The notes under the pieces: generated by a model
Databases searched by the model: none
What the model was told of the DNA's origin: nothing
Seen by the model: the letters and a program-made list of their open reading frames with translations, nothing else
Assembly: GCA_028554795.2 (NCBI GenBank)
Contig: CM068825.1
Span: 97,457,451-97,521,450 of the forward strand
DNA from: Sinohyriopsis cumingii
Lineage: Eukaryota; Mollusca; Bivalvia; Unionida; Unionidae
DNA: 64,000 bases
Direction of reading: 5' to 3'
In this document: positions 34,475-48,471 of the stretch, one piece after another
Layout: each line of letters starts with the position of its first letter
How positions within the stretch are numbered: the first letter of the stretch is position 1
Translations under genes and position numbers: made by a program

Positions 34475-36325
34475 TTTTCAAAATATAGAATGCAACTCCT
34501 TTTTGAATTTTCATGGATTCTGCAATTTTAAGTGAATTATCTTCTGCTGAACACCTAACAATATTTGATGATTTTGTTCTTGCACATGCATATTTAATGC
34601 AATCAGAACTTTGGAATCAGGAAACCTCCCTTTGAACAAAAGACCAATGTAGTATTCTGCTGCTAGGGGTAGTTTGTGTTATATTAAGAACTCTGTAAAT
34701 AACGCCTCTGCATTTATAAAATTTGTATCTCATTTATTTTTGCTGTAAAATAAATTACCTTAGTATTGGAGATAGTACAGCGAGCTAATTCAATGTTTCT
34801 TTGTTTTACCACAATGGCCAATATATTAAAATCCTTTACACACATCCTGCAATGGACATGAAGCTGCTCTAGAATGGAACACTGTATTGTGTAATTCATG
34901 CATTCATCTTTGAATCGGTTTTTCATCTTCTAATCCCTCTGTTGAAATTATTTGAAAAATGTTTTTGCTCTAACACACGCACTGTCTAGACTTTAAGCGT
35001 CAAATACCTACTGACTGGTTCTGTGCCATACCTAAATTAGAACAAAGAATCTGCAAACAGAGATTAAAAATTAGACAACCAGTCTGTTCTCTCCTAACTA
35101 AGCCATACAGCTGCTATAAATAGGAACCAAGGTCAAAAGTTTAAGTAGAAACCAGCATGTATCTTGCAAATAGGGCAGCTGCTATAAGTAGAACATAATA
35201 CTGTTAGGAAAGTGCATGAGAATCTATGGACAAGCGTACTCTTTTATCGTAGTTACGTAAAAGCCATCTTTTCTAGAATACGGTCTGAAAGATTAAACGG
35301 GATGTTAATAAAAATAAGAAAACAAATGATTCATTTTTTGGGAGGGAGATATACCGAAAACACATAATGCGAATACATTTATACGCAAGGCGTAATTTAG
35401 TGACAAAAAGCATAATGGTTGGCATATATGGTACTATCTTGATGGTCAGAGTGTAAATAAGAACTGCTCATTTGTATTTATTCATATCTGCTTGGACTAA
35501 ACCAGTACATGTATTGAATTCGGTTTTAAGGGTTGCCACGTGGTAAAATAAAGCAGTTGCTTCCATTACAAGCTAAAGGGCTTCAAGCCACAGTTACGAG
35601 AAGAGGTAGAACTCTACTTGGCACTTAACAAGTATATATATGTATCAAATTCATTGCTTGATCAAATGGATTGTCAGCTTGAAAAGTGAGCAGGTAATGC
35701 CCTTACAAGCCAAGTGCTTAATGAGACATGCACGGTCATTGGTACCTGATGACTCGTAGAGATGCTCTCAGGAATTTATGTAAAGGTGGGAGTTCCTGCC
35801 TTGTCACAACAGTAAGGGGGAGTAGAACAGAAAGGAGGCAGTGGAACAAATGGTTACTTTTCGATATTTACCTCACATCAATATCCATCACTTTCAAACT
35901 GCTTCACTGTTAGAAGTTGCCTATAGTTGTATAAGCATTATTTTTTTAATTGTTTCACAGCTTAATCTTCTCCTTACCTATGTATGAATGTTCTTTTCTG
36001 ACACCCCATTCACAGTCTGCTGTCTGAAGAGGCACATAATATATATATATATAATCATTACTTAGCCAGTTCGAACAAGTTTGAAAACTACTTTATGGTA
36101 ATGTACAATTTTCCACAGCTCACATGTATCATTTTTTTAATAATACTTCTGCTCCAAAGTAAGATTTTTCACTAACAAGCTCTGCCAAAGTTTCACTTTC
36201 TTGAATAATTGCTTTACTGACTACCAATCCAGATTTACCATCTCCGTAATGCTGTATTAGGATTTAAATTCATTAATGACAGTCTGCTTGCTCAGAAAGA
36301 TATTTTGATCAAATGAAAAGCTTTA
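34475..36325. other. Intergenic stretch downstream of GINS1
   Basis: No convincing gene. Small frames near 34714-34926 (minus) and 35728-35913 (plus) lack family features. The first may be an outer part of the hAT-like fragment. Confidence 0.5.
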
Positions 36326-37873
36326 CAGTAGTCCCCTCTTATAAGGCCACCCCTATTGCAGCAGGGAAGTGGCCTTATAATGAGGGTGGCCTTTCTAGAG
36401 GGGGATGACAAATGCAAATATTAAATACATATGAAGAAAGTCACAGGTACATTTAAGTCTAAAACATTTAATATTTTCATAAAAAAAATTACATGCATGT
36501 TGTGAAATAAATGTAAAATAAACTGTTTCATTATTTTCAAAAGAATGTTATGAATAACCATTGATAGTTTTAAAACTGTCTTTGTAACTATATTACAGAT
36601 CACATCATCTGTCACTTTGTTGGCAAGTCTAAAAAACAAACCAGTCTCGTCACAATAAAAAATATCCTTGCTGTCATATCCCATGCATATATAATCTTTT
36701 GTTCCAATAATATTGTGTCGCACATGAAATCTGTGCAACCTTCCGTTACTTGCGGTAAAGTCGTTATATCCCAATTCAACTGACAGAATTGTTGCTTTTT
36801 CTTGTCATTCAAATCAGGATACAAACATCTCCTGGCTTAATCTTCCTTTCTCCGTCCATTTCACCTTTCCACTTCTTTGTTTCCTTATCTTTCATGATAT
36901 TGTTATTTGAGTCTTTCTGACATTAGTTTTCTGCATGGATCCTCAACCCCACCCCCACCTCTCGGTCAGTTGAATTAATTTCACTTTCTCTTCTAAACTG
37001 AGAATTTTTCTTTTCCTCGATGACATGTTGATCTTTTTGCAGTAAGTTACTTGTGTTGCAAACTACAATACTAATAAAACAATTTTTTATGCATCTAAAT
37101 AAATTGCTGTGTGTTTATAAAGGAAGTGATCTTGTCACGTGATTAGTTATTCACAGTCTGGTTTTCATACATGTTTTTACACTGAGAGAAGCAAAAACGG
37201 TTTCAATATGTACCATTAACATCACGCAGATTTGACCTCGCAGCCGTTAGGATTTGTAATTTTGACAATTATTGTCCATAGTAGTAGCCACTAACAGTCA
37301 AGCTCAACATCTTACTAAGGGAAGCCATAAAGGCTATCAAACCATTTTCCTGCTGACTTTTGTATTGTACATCGATACTGCCATTTCTCAGCTGTTACTA
37401 CTGTTCAATAATTGTAATCTTAACAATTATCAGAGTGACTAAACCGGACATCTTATGATAACACAGCAGTAAGGCTAATTGGATTACATGTACTCAACCC
37501 TTTGTATGGATTAAAATTTGAGTCTTTCTCGGCTTTATGGAATAAATGTGGCTTCTCGTAAGGTGTAAATGACATAATATTAACCTTAGTGGTACATGTA
37601 CTTTAGTCAACACTTCTTTCAATAACGAAAACCTGACATCGGGAAACAAATCGGATTACTTAACACATGTTATGAATAAAATATTAGTTCTGGATACATA
37701 TTAAAATAAAATATGGCTGCTTGTGAGGGGTAAATTTTATATCGTTGCACTAATATGCTGGTCGCGTTAGCTGGGTGGCCTTTCATGAAGGATACTTTTG
37801 AACACAAACTTGTCAGTGCCAATGGATTCTGGCTGTAAGGAGCGGGCGGGGGGTTTGAGGAGAGGGCCTACTG
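36326..37873 (-). mobile_element. Tigger-like (pogo) DNA transposon, decayed copy B, 1.55 kb
   Basis: Starts CAGTAGTCCCCTCTT after TA (36324-36325) and ends with the inverse before TA (37874-37875). It aligns along its length with copy A at 18177 in the same orientation. The minus strand retains the HTH start [20 protein letters not shown] (from 37026) and, at 36625-36775, NGRLHRFHVRHNI then [14 protein letters not shown], better preserved than in copy A. Several indels break the frame. Confidence 0.9.
36421..37026 (-). pseudogene. Tigger-like transposase remnant (copy B)
   Basis: HTH region near 36930-37026, then a frame of 117 codons (36421-36774) with the CENP-B-like second HTH end and the D-E-T-G catalytic block. 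The latter two catalytic acids were not found; the rest is deleted or shifted. Confidence 0.8.
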
Positions 37874-38619
37874 TACTTCCTAATTTCATTTTTTAGATTC
37901 TTCTATATTTATATTAATTCTTTTAGGACTATATGGTTTTGTAGCAGAAGAGCCCATGGGGCTAAATTGTTTGAGAACGGAAATTGCATTCTGCCGGTAG
38001 ACATCTGTATTTTGAAATAGCACTTCATTGTGGGACTGACCAACATGCCATCTCCATTCAGCATATCAGACTCATATTTAACACCATTTTCAGGTTCAAA
38101 ATCACTGTTTTATCTCCATTAACACTTTCTCAGCTCAATGAATCTCACATATTTCATAATTTAAAAATAAATTGCCTTCATCACTATCATCAGCCAGTAT
38201 TTGCTGAACAAAATCATCTAAAGATGAAACATGCTGTAAATGACCCATCTGGTGTTTTCTAGGAAGCCACTATTATATAGAAGCATTTATACCAACAAAA
38301 TCCCCAAACCCTAAAACTTCCTTGATGCAAAAATCGATTGACAGAATCCTTATTTCAATAAAATTTAGTTTAAGAACCGTCACATCAAGCCAAAGAACCC
38401 AGACTTGTGACAATCGTTATGGTATCTCTACCTCTACTGGTGACTTGTTACAACAAGCACTTGAGTGAATGGCTGAATAAAAATTGTATACTGCACAGAG
38501 TAATTTTCATATTAATGACAGAGCTAATTTGCAGCAGTTCTTGCACACCACTGGTCACTCCATTGTCCAGGTTGTTACTGATGGGCAGGTACCCCAAGTA
38601 CCCTTTAACAGCTCGAGTT

Positions 38620-38817
38620 GTCAGTTTAAAGCCATTTTTCAGCACAGGACATGGTGACTGGTCTAAATGGTAGAGGAAGAACCATCAACCCACTTGAAAC
38701 TACTGGCAAGCTTTCTCACATACGCTGACACTTAGACTTGAACCCATGCAGACAGAGGTTAGACGTCAGTGATTAGTAAAGGCGAGCACTTTATTACACA
38801 GCCACTCAGTGCCCCTC
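38620..38817 (-). mobile_element. tRNA-derived SINE, family 1
   Basis: Carries the family 1 blocks gccatttttcagcaca, gaggaagaaccatcaaccca, ctggcaagctttctcacata and cttgaacccatgcagacaga, with a worn A box at the right end. Read 5' to 3' on the minus strand. Confidence 0.75.
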
Positions 38818-39259
38818 TGTAAATCATGAGAGCTCTCGCTGGATGGCATTGAAAGCAGAGCAAACGTTAGAGACAATTTACACAATGAAATGACAAAAGT
38901 GGACGCATGTATTCATTTTAGATTTTATTCAACCATTTCACGTAACATAACAAGACCCCTTTGAATTTTTTTTAAAGTGATTCAAACAGCAGCTTGGAAC
39001 ACTTAGGTAAAAAATAAATGCCTTACTTTTTGGTAAATTTGTTTTACACAACAAGAGTACAATAAATGGTACATGATATATTCTGCATTAAGAAGTATTA
39101 GGCATCTTCCTATAAATTTGATGTGCAGAATTAGCTTGCCATGACCTGTGACTTTTCCTTATAACTCTTAAAGTCTGATGAAGGAACTTACTCTCAGATC
39201 AAAAGTTATGCATATCATTTTATTTCAAGCCCAAAGGATGTTTACTTCCAAAATAGAGG

Positions 39260-40060
39260 CGACTTCCATGCTTGAAGTGCAAACCCTCCATAAACATTGA
39301 TCAAGGAAAGTGCAAAACAAAAATTTCTTTCCGCCACAATCACACTGACTTTTGATCCCAAATCAAGTAGGCTTCTTCCTTACTCCAAGTGCAAGTGATC
39401 CACAAAGTTTGGTCAAGGTATGTGATGTAGAATCTGCAAATGTGCAGAAATGACCTTACCCCAAGCACACATTATTTAGAAAGTTTTGTCAAGGTATGTG
39501 ATGCAGAATTTATGAAATTGAGCAGAATCTATTTTGCTTCTTTTAGTCCTTGTTGTCGACTGTTGACCCCAAAATTGAATGGGTTCTTCCTTGTGAGAAG
39601 TGCAATCTATCCACATTCTTGATAATTTGATGCTGGTGACCTCCAGTTACCGTTATGAAAATTTGTTTTTTTTTTAAAAAAAGTCACATTTGACTTCTAC
39701 CTCAAAACTGACAAGATTTCTAATGACCCCAAGTGCAAGCTATTCACAAAGTTTGGTAATGGTAGCTGATGGAGAACTACATTTGTTGCTGAAACCGTTT
39801 TTAATTCAAGGCACAATGACCCTGACTTTTGATCTTTTAAACCTGAAATCAAGGGGATTTAAGCTATCTGCAAAGTTTGGTATCTGTATAAAACAGGCAA
39901 TTCAAGTTACTATGCAGAGACTACAAGTTGTTGTGCAGAAACCATTTCCATGCTTGAATACAGTAGGGTTCATGACTTTCACCTTCAAACTCCAAATCAA
40001 CCATGTTCTTCCTCATACCAAGAACAAATCCTTCACAAAGTCTGGTAAATATATAGGGAG
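39260..40060. repeat. Degenerate tandem repeat, spacing about 75-150 bp
   Basis: At least six diverged units share caagtgcaagy-atccacaaagtttggt and then a ggtatgtgatgcagaa or similar stretch (near 39265, 39385, 39460, 39590, 39725, 39850 and 40010). The open frames across it come from the repeat. Confidence 0.6.
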
Positions 40061-40151
40061 GACACCTAAGTGTGGAACCCAAACAGGTTAACATATGGCC
40101 AGACAAACAATATCATAACACTCCGCCTTCTGGCAGGCATATAAAAATGGG

Positions 40152-40206
40152 ATAGCACACAAGGAAGATTGTTGATTACAACACAAGGAAGATTGTTGAT
40201 TACAAG
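40152..40206. repeat. Perfect 25-bp direct duplication
   Basis: cacaaggaagattgttgatt occurs twice back to back, a recent small tandem duplication. Confidence 0.8.
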
Positions 40207-42392
40207 TATTCAGATGAAAATGAGGGTGGAAAAAATGGAGATTAAAAACATTTTCCTATTTTTTATACATCTGTGTAATACAAGACATGAGCACAATAGC
40301 CAAGGTACCTCATTATAAATAATATTTCTGAAATTTGTTCATCATTTAATGGAAATATTTCATCATGTAACATGAAATCTTACTTTTGTACTTGTAAAAT
40401 ATATCTAGAACTCTCAAGAATTTCAAAGCAAGATGAGCAAGGTTTACAAAACAGAGAAAATAAGATACAACTTTCATCTTCCTGAGATTTCAAAGGTAAT
40501 TTGAGAGCAGGTTCCTACACAAATCTGATCACCCATTTAACAAAAATGTCCATTATTCCATACTAAATTCATTGGTATTTACAATGGATTGTACAGAATG
40601 ACTGATCTGTATTCAGGAAATAATTACTTGTCAACATGATAGGCAAGATAACCACAGCTTTTCTGCCAAGTTGCCCAACCCCCAACTATCTGAGCCACCC
40701 ACTTTAACATTACTGACAGAAAAGCAAGTGAAAAGACTTAAAGTCTTTGGTCATTTTCTGAATTTCTCCATTACAGAATTTTTTCCAACAACGTTTCTGT
40801 TCCTATCCATGACACAAAGTTTTCACGATTTTCCATAGCTATGGGAACCCCAGGCAAGTTGGATGGACTACCATAAACATGTACACCTGCTCTATCAAAA
40901 ATATTCCTTTATGCAGGCATCATTGGGATACTGTCTCTTCAGTAATAAATCAGTCATATGTAACTTGTTATTTACAACAGAGTTAATGTTAACCAATAAT
41001 TATTATGACATTTCCACAGAGACAAATATCAGTTATCCAGATTATCTTGAGTCTAGTCCCCTTGAGAAGTCTTACTGACACATGTTCTACTATAAAATAA
41101 AAAATGTTTACAGGCAGGGCCTAAAAAAAGTGAGGCAATCTATTGAAAGGTCCTTGATGCAGTCATGGTGTTCAAAAAAATAAATCTAAAACTGATAGTG
41201 CAAGTTCCATTACCCTAAATAATCAGGAGGCTGCAGTTTGGATAGAAGTATTTTCCGAGGATTTTATTCTTTCCATAACACCAAAAACGTGTGGTTCAAA
41301 GGTTTTACTTCTATGCAATACTCTATTCCAATCCTGCATCCATTACAAAGGATACAAGCACTATAAAGAGTGCCTATCTTCCATTAAAAAGTCACATTTT
41401 TTTTGCTTGTTTATGAAGACTACAATCCGACTATATGTACAAACATGCTAAAAGTAGACATTGATAGTACATCCAGAACAATGTTACTGACCCATCCAAT
41501 GGGGATTTAGTCCACAGTCATCGTGCTTACCAACAAAATATCTTTTAACCAAAAAAATTTTACAAATTGCCCAAATTTGAAACCTTCATCTTTTTTGTTT
41601 ATTTTAGCCATGGATCAAATTGTTCAGTTGGTACAATGCTGGATTCTATATAGCCAACAGTACCATTAAAATGCAAACAAAACTAATCAAACCAAAGTAT
41701 TTTATCCAACCATGCTCTTGACCTATTATAAATGACCTCAAATATTTATTTTTCAAAGTTGTCAAGACGAAAGATTGTAAGCAAAATATTTTCCCCCAGA
41801 TCCTCAAAAACAACCTGAATTCAACTTGTACAAGATTTCATTTTCAAGGAAATGTGAAACTCTAATAGTAATTTTCTATATACATGGAAAATTGTGCACA
41901 AAAACAAAAATCTTTTAACAAATAATGAAGTTAACAATAAAATTGCTTAATAACTCTTGTATTCCAAGTCAATACAGTATATTATGTTCATCTTATACAT
42001 GTGAGATCTATAATAAAAAATGTATGAACTACAAACGTGGTCAAAATAACTGTTATCTGAAAGAATAAGCTTTGAAAATTCTTGGATGGTAATCCGTATT
42101 AGTAACCACATATGCATGTGCGTACAAGATAATGAAGGAAAAACTGTAGAATTTTTTTTAATGATTGTAACATACAAAATTCCAGCCTCATTAAATTCCA
42201 GTTTGTTGGCATTTAAAGTTTTGCAATTTCTGTTGGTGTAGGGTCAGCTACCCTACTGACCAAATACGCACCACCATCTGGCATTTTTTATTTGAGAAGG
42301 ATGAAGTACAAAAATCAAGTGGCTTACCTGGCTTATATAATCTGACCATTTTAATAGTAAGGCTTATGTAGAATGGACACTGAACAACCCTA

Positions 42393-42603
42393 CTGTATAT
42401 ACTTGCTTATAAGTAGACTCAAACATCATACAACAAAGAACATAATCTGCCATATCATAATGCAGATCAGGGTCTATGCTGTTTGTTCTATTAATTACTC
42501 CCAACAAACTGAAAAGGCCCCGATTGGCCATTGCAATATGTGATGGCAGTTATGGGTATGTGGAGTTTGCAGTTGGATTCGTCTTATAAGTGAATAAATA
42601 CAG
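42393..42603. mobile_element. 211-bp MITE, family M, copy 1
   Basis: TA-flanked. The ends read CTGTATATACTTGCTTATAAG and, inverted, CTGTATTTATTCACTTATAAG. The interior has gcagatcagggtctatgctg and tttgttcta, shared with the copies at 59090 and 59575. Confidence 0.8.
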
Positions 42604-43898
42604 TAAGTAAAAATATCTCTGGAAATCTTTATATCATGTTCAATGAACTAATTTTACTTTCATCTGATAAATATCCTTTCCAAGACTAGCATTTTCACTT
42701 GCAAGATCTGGATGCTAATAAACATGAAGTAGCTAGCTTGATCAAAGCTCTACAAAAACACTTCATTAATATATGCAGATATCACTTAATAAAGAACCTT
42801 TAAAAGTCCATGATGATGTAAACTTGTCAAAATTTATCTCCACAGTGGTAATGAGCCTGATAGGCAATCAGATACAAGATCACTATATAAAAATTATCAC
42901 TTTCAATGTGGAAATTATCAGAGATGATAAATATCAAGTTTGATCACAGACTTGTTAAGTTTTTCTTCTTCACATGGTATTAATTTTCAAATTATTAGAT
43001 TTAGTTTTGACAATGAAATACACTTTGAACTTATTCAAACTTTTAATAAAAATTAATTAGTGAAACTCAACTGTAATGAGAAAGTCAAGATCAATATGTA
43101 TCAAGAAATATCACATTGGACTTATTCCTCGTATATCACATCATCACTGGCAATATATGTAGAGTCGAACTTATTAAGGTGTATACATCGATAAAGTTAA
43201 CAACATATTAAACTTTGTCCATGTCATGGAACTAAAGGAAAAACTTTTTGAAAATGCTGTTGAAAAAAATATTACCAAGTATTGCCTGTCTCATGGGTGA
43301 GATAAGTTGAAGAAAATAAAATTAACATATGGAGTGGGCAGAAGATGGCAGATTTAGCAAAGGCACAAACGTGAAGAAATGGACAAAAACAAAACAATTG
43401 ACCAAGATTAGTGAAAAATTAAAAAGGAGATCAAAGTGCCTACTTCTGGAACATGTGTAGTAACCCTAAGGGTATGTGCACATAGATTTCAATGGAGAAC
43501 AAAAAGTTTGCTCGTGACAACATCTGGGTACAACACTATGTCTCCTGAACTCTTGTGAAAATGAACTGTGAAAACAATCTTAGCCTCAAGCCATGGCTTT
43601 TTTGGAGAGAAAAAACTGTGCATGATGTATACAAATTATGACCTACACCATGTGATAAGCTGTTCAAGTAACCACCCTTTAATGTGTATTTAAAAAATTG
43701 TTAATTTAACAGTTCAGATGAAATTCAATTTAAAAATATCAAATTTGAAGCCATTATTATGGGTTAACAATTAGTTGGTAAACAATAACAAACCATGTTA
43801 ACTTGTGAATACAGAGTCCATGAATGTTATGTAAAACAGGGAGACCGGGTTTCAGCAGAATAAAGGAAAACTGGTTCAGTATGGAAAAATTAGGTCCC

Positions 43899-43951
43899 TC
43901 AGTTATAGTCAATGATGGAATCTCTGGCCTTCCCAACACCAATCCACTTCA
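43899..43951 (-). CDS. ADSS: ADSS terminal exon
   Basis: Acceptor TTTCAG, then (V)[16 protein letters not shown] and TGA at 43899-43901. This is the conserved C-terminal guanine-site strand; the last residues differ from the vertebrate ending. Confidence 0.95.
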
Positions 43952-46338
43952 CTGAAATGAAAATTAAAGACAATTCAGTAATGAAAATGTGATGCAAATA
44001 TGAAACTTTCCAGCCAGCAAAACACACACAAACACGACTTAAAAAAAGTTTAAAGAAATAAATTATCAGACAAAAATTCTTACACTGTCAATACTATTGT
44101 TGATGGCATTGGAAAAGTAATTCTTAAATCCTGCCATCTTTGAAATGCACCCCACCAAAAAGCAACAACAAAAAAAAAACAGACCACCCACTTTAACAGA
44201 TCTGATATGCTTTCAGTCTGTTGTATAGCAGCTATTACCTTGCACTCCCATCAGTTCCTGGATCTTGTTGACATAATTCTGAGCTTCTTTTGGTAGTTCT
44301 TTGAAGCTTCGGACATTCTCTGTGTTTTTTTTCCAGCCTGGCAATGTTATGTACTCTACTGTGGCCTTTTTCAACTCCTCATCTGTAGCTTTAATTAGAA
44401 CAAAGCAAATTTGAGGATATTGTAATTTTAAGTTACATTCCTAAAAAGCAATTCAAAATGTTTGAGTCAGCAAAGCTATCATACTTGAACCTACAGTTTG
44501 TGAGGAGTTTGGTACAAACTTAAGGCAAATCATAAATGGATTTTGGCATCAAATGTTTGGCAAATCAGAGGGGGAGGGGGAGCACTGAAGCCAGAACCTG
44601 AAACACATCTGAAGATTCAATGAGCAAAATATGTGTGATGGCTATTATGGCATAAAAATAAAAAATATTTTTAAAAACCATACATTTTCAGATGCAATTT
44701 AAAGTTTTTTTATTGTTAAGGCAACAAAATGATATAGTGGTTTACACAGTTCTTTTCTGGGGCACTCCCTATCAGTTGATTTACATGTACACATCAAAAG
44801 GGAGCCAACTCTGAAGATCTGAGAAAACAAAAAACACTTTTGCAAACTAAAGCATAATAACCGTCCTAGTAAATATATGAAAATACAGAGATTATGAAGG
44901 GTACAAAAATGAGAAGATGAGACTCGGCACAGGACATGAAAATCCGCTTTTCGTGAATCTATCTTTCTAATAGGGCAAAAGAAAACATCTTTGTCAACTC
45001 TTAAAAATTTCTCTCTCCTGTGACTGAAGAATATAACAGGATTGCATGTTTTCAACCAATAAACACAATGAGGAATACAGACATTTGTTATTGGTGTGGT
45101 AAAAGTTCAAGCATAACAACACATCAGCATATCAATGCTGCACAAGATCAGATACAAGGATATCGATACACCTCATCCAACAATGATGTACACCGATTTG
45201 TATGCAAGTATAGACAAGAATGAATGGATAACGGGTCCATGATGATAATGCCAACTGATTAACGACTCTTGATTTCTTCCTACTATACCAACGAAAAAAT
45301 TGGTTCAGTGGTTTCTTGTGTAGGTTTAATGCCATAATAAATCAGCACACGACAGGCTATACATGGCAGCCAGTATATTTGGTGGAAGAAGAAACGGGCA
45401 AGAACCATCAACCCATGGGAAGCTAGTGGCAAGTTTTTCACCCACCCACGTTGGTTAAGCAGAGATTTTAACCCATGTGGACAAAGGAGAAACATCAGTG
45501 ATCTGTCAATGTTAGCACACTAGACCACTCAGTCCCATACAAAAACAACAAAAAGGGGTAAAAATTTGTAGCATTACTCAGCAGTTTTCACAAAGAAAGC
45601 AAACACTTGGAAATGTTCATCTTCAAATTTTCTTTTCTTTTCTTCACGTGCATGTAAAATTAGGTTTAATTACTATTATAAGAAATATCTCGAGTACTAT
45701 GCTGTGAGAAACAGTCCAATATACGTAGTACAAAGTAATTTCCAAGTTCCTCTCCTTAGAAACAATTTTTGGTCCAAATGTCACATTTGTGGTCACAATT
45801 TCTTGTCCATTTTGTGAACGACTTCATGTACAGTAAGAGTAATTTCTATATTTAGATATTTAGCAATAGCAAGATTTTTACTGAAGGACAAATTTGTTAT
45901 CTCACCAAATTAATTGTTCCCACTGAGAACATTCGACTATCTACTCTGCAAAATAATAAAAACTTGTATACATAAAATGCACAAATGCATAATTTCTTTT
46001 ACAAATCTGTTCATTAGGAAAGGGCTAAATCACGAGAACTCCCACAACAGAAAACTTCAATGTAGTCCACAGAATACTGTACAATCATTTATTTTCATGG
46101 ATTTATAAAGGAAAAAGCAAGAAAAAGAAAAAAACATGGCATGGGTACATTCGTTTTTCTTAAAAAACTCAATGTTTACACATTTGCAGGTATTTATTTT
46201 CTTGGAATAATCTCTACAATTACCTAAAATAAAAAAAAGATTAAAACCATGCTGACAATAAACAGGGGTTGATTCAATGGTTAAAACAATACACCCACCT
46301 GTATAAGCACAAATCAAACAGCTGTCGAGATCAATCGC

Positions 46339-46373
<35 letters not shown>

Positions 46374-48431
46374 GATGCTGCCAATGTGTATTACAGGTGT
46401 ACGAGATCTTCATTTAAACAAAATGTCCATGATGTTACACCATCAAGTACCTTCTGACAATCATGGTGCTGACAGTGGCTTGAGTGATAAAATTCAACTT
46501 AGAACATGGTACCAGCTGTCCCTTTCTCAATGTAATTAGCAAACAGTGTCAACGTCAGATGTTTTATCAACCTGTGAATGTGTAAGGATTCTAATGAATT
46601 TGAAAAACCATGGAATCACTCCTACACTTCAGCCTAACTCATGTACGGATCAAGTTCAATCAATAGACTTTGCTTAAAACTTTATTATTCAAATTAAGCC
46701 AATCATGCTAAATTTATAATTGTTGTTGTTGTTGTGGGGTTTAACGCCATTTTTCAGCACATGATAGGCTATATATGGCGGCCAGTATTAATGGTGGAGG
46801 AAGAACCCGGGAAAACCCCGGAAAGGACCACCGACCCACAAGAAGCTGCTGGCATGCTTTCTCACATACCCACATTGGCTGAATCCGAGACTCGAACCAG
46901 CGCAGACAGAGGTGAGATGGCAGTGATCCGTAATGGAGAACGCTTTAGACCACTCGGCAAATGGATAACTGCAACTTGCATGCAGACCTTGTTGGCATGA
47001 TATTGATTCAGCGATTTTGTCCAAAAAATCAGTGATGTGTGAACTTCAATGCTCTGCAGTAATTAGTGCATATTTTCAGTCCTTCAGTAATAATTATGTT
47101 TCAATAAATAGTTTAGCATTTCAGTCATGTGGTCCATTGGAATTAAGCATTCATAGATAAAATAACATGCTTTCATGAGGATTTTAAAAATATTTTACAA
47201 AAATTTTACTTGAATGAAGAATCAATTTGAATAAGTATGAAATTTTCAAATACTATTATGATTTAATAATTTCTTTGTTTTCAATAATACTAGTGTTTGA
47301 AGACTGAGGGAAAATTACACCCATCAAATATCGCATCGATACATGTGCATAGAAACAAAATAAAATGCATTTTGATTTGGACTTTTTTACGGGTTAAAAT
47401 AAAACAAGCTAATTTGTTTTGCGAGATTTGAGAAAAAAATATTGATTTAATAAAAAGCTGTGTTGATTTCTAGGAATGAAATATGGCAAGAAAATGGGGT
47501 GGGGTGGGGGGTTATAAAATTGTCTTTAAATTCACATTTCAGTACAAGAAAGAAATCCACAAAACACCCTGAAAATTAGTGATACTACAGCAAGTAATGT
47601 GCACATTATAATTTTGACATGTTAAAATAAAAAAAGAAAAATAACTTGGAGTGAAAAAACCCAAACATGTTGGATAGTAATTTTATCATAATACCCTCTC
47701 TCCATACAAAATGACATGGAACCATTGAAGACAAAAAACCAGATTACTTTCAAGTCAGTGGTGCATTGAATGTGCAAAATATTGAGCCGGAAAATGAAGG
47801 ACATGACAATTTGAAGGGTGCTATTGGAAAGGAAAATGACGAATATTCAAGCATTACAAAAACGCTATTCAATTACTATACCCTACAGCCATTTACAGTT
47901 TTGGTGATGATGGGGGCACTCTCTACTGTCAATAGATTTGAGCAGCATCTCTCAACAACAACAAAAAACTCACAAATTTTGCTATGCAAAAGCCAACATG
48001 CCAAACAAAGAAATTGTTTTTATTGTTTAGGCTATGCTGCTTTCTACTGAATTAAACAAGCATTCTTCATGAAATGGCAAATATCCACAAACAGTAGGTC
48101 CAAGTTGGTTTGTGATCACTCAAGTGGCTGACATGTACCAGAGGTGGCGCTCTACAGTTTCATATTTTGCATATGGTTAGAATTTTAAAGAAAAAGCTTT
48201 TCCCCGGGTTTTCTCAGTTTTTACTGGCTATTTAAAAAAGACCTTTGTTTATCTTAGGTGTTTTTCAAAGAATTTTAATTCCCTTTATTTTGGTGTATGA
48301 CTGATGGGTGTAATATGGGATTAGAGTATACAGCTTGGCCTTACTCCAGAAGTGCATCATTCAAAAAACTGCTAGCTCCACCTGTCACTTCCTGGACTTC
48401 ATAGGTAAATGTGTGTGTGTGCGTGTGTGTG

Positions 48432-48471
<40 letters not shown>

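Larger units (their letters stand above)
38924..43898 (-). other. Probable ADSS 3' UTR and downstream DNA
   Basis: About 5 kb with no coding exon lies after the ADSS stop. Several minus-strand AATAAA hexamers occur; one at 38924-38929 (TTTATT on the plus strand) is the lowest and lies at the edge of SINE-type repeats. The true poly(A) site is undetermined. It contains a degenerate tandem repeat (39260-40060) and one MITE (42393-42603). Confidence 0.35.

Noticed and set aside
39690-40091. 133-codon plus-strand frame
   Set aside because: It runs across the degenerate repeat at 39260-40060 and has no family features.
46734-47024. Frames of 88 and 78 codons on both strands
   Set aside because: Both lie across a family 1 SINE.
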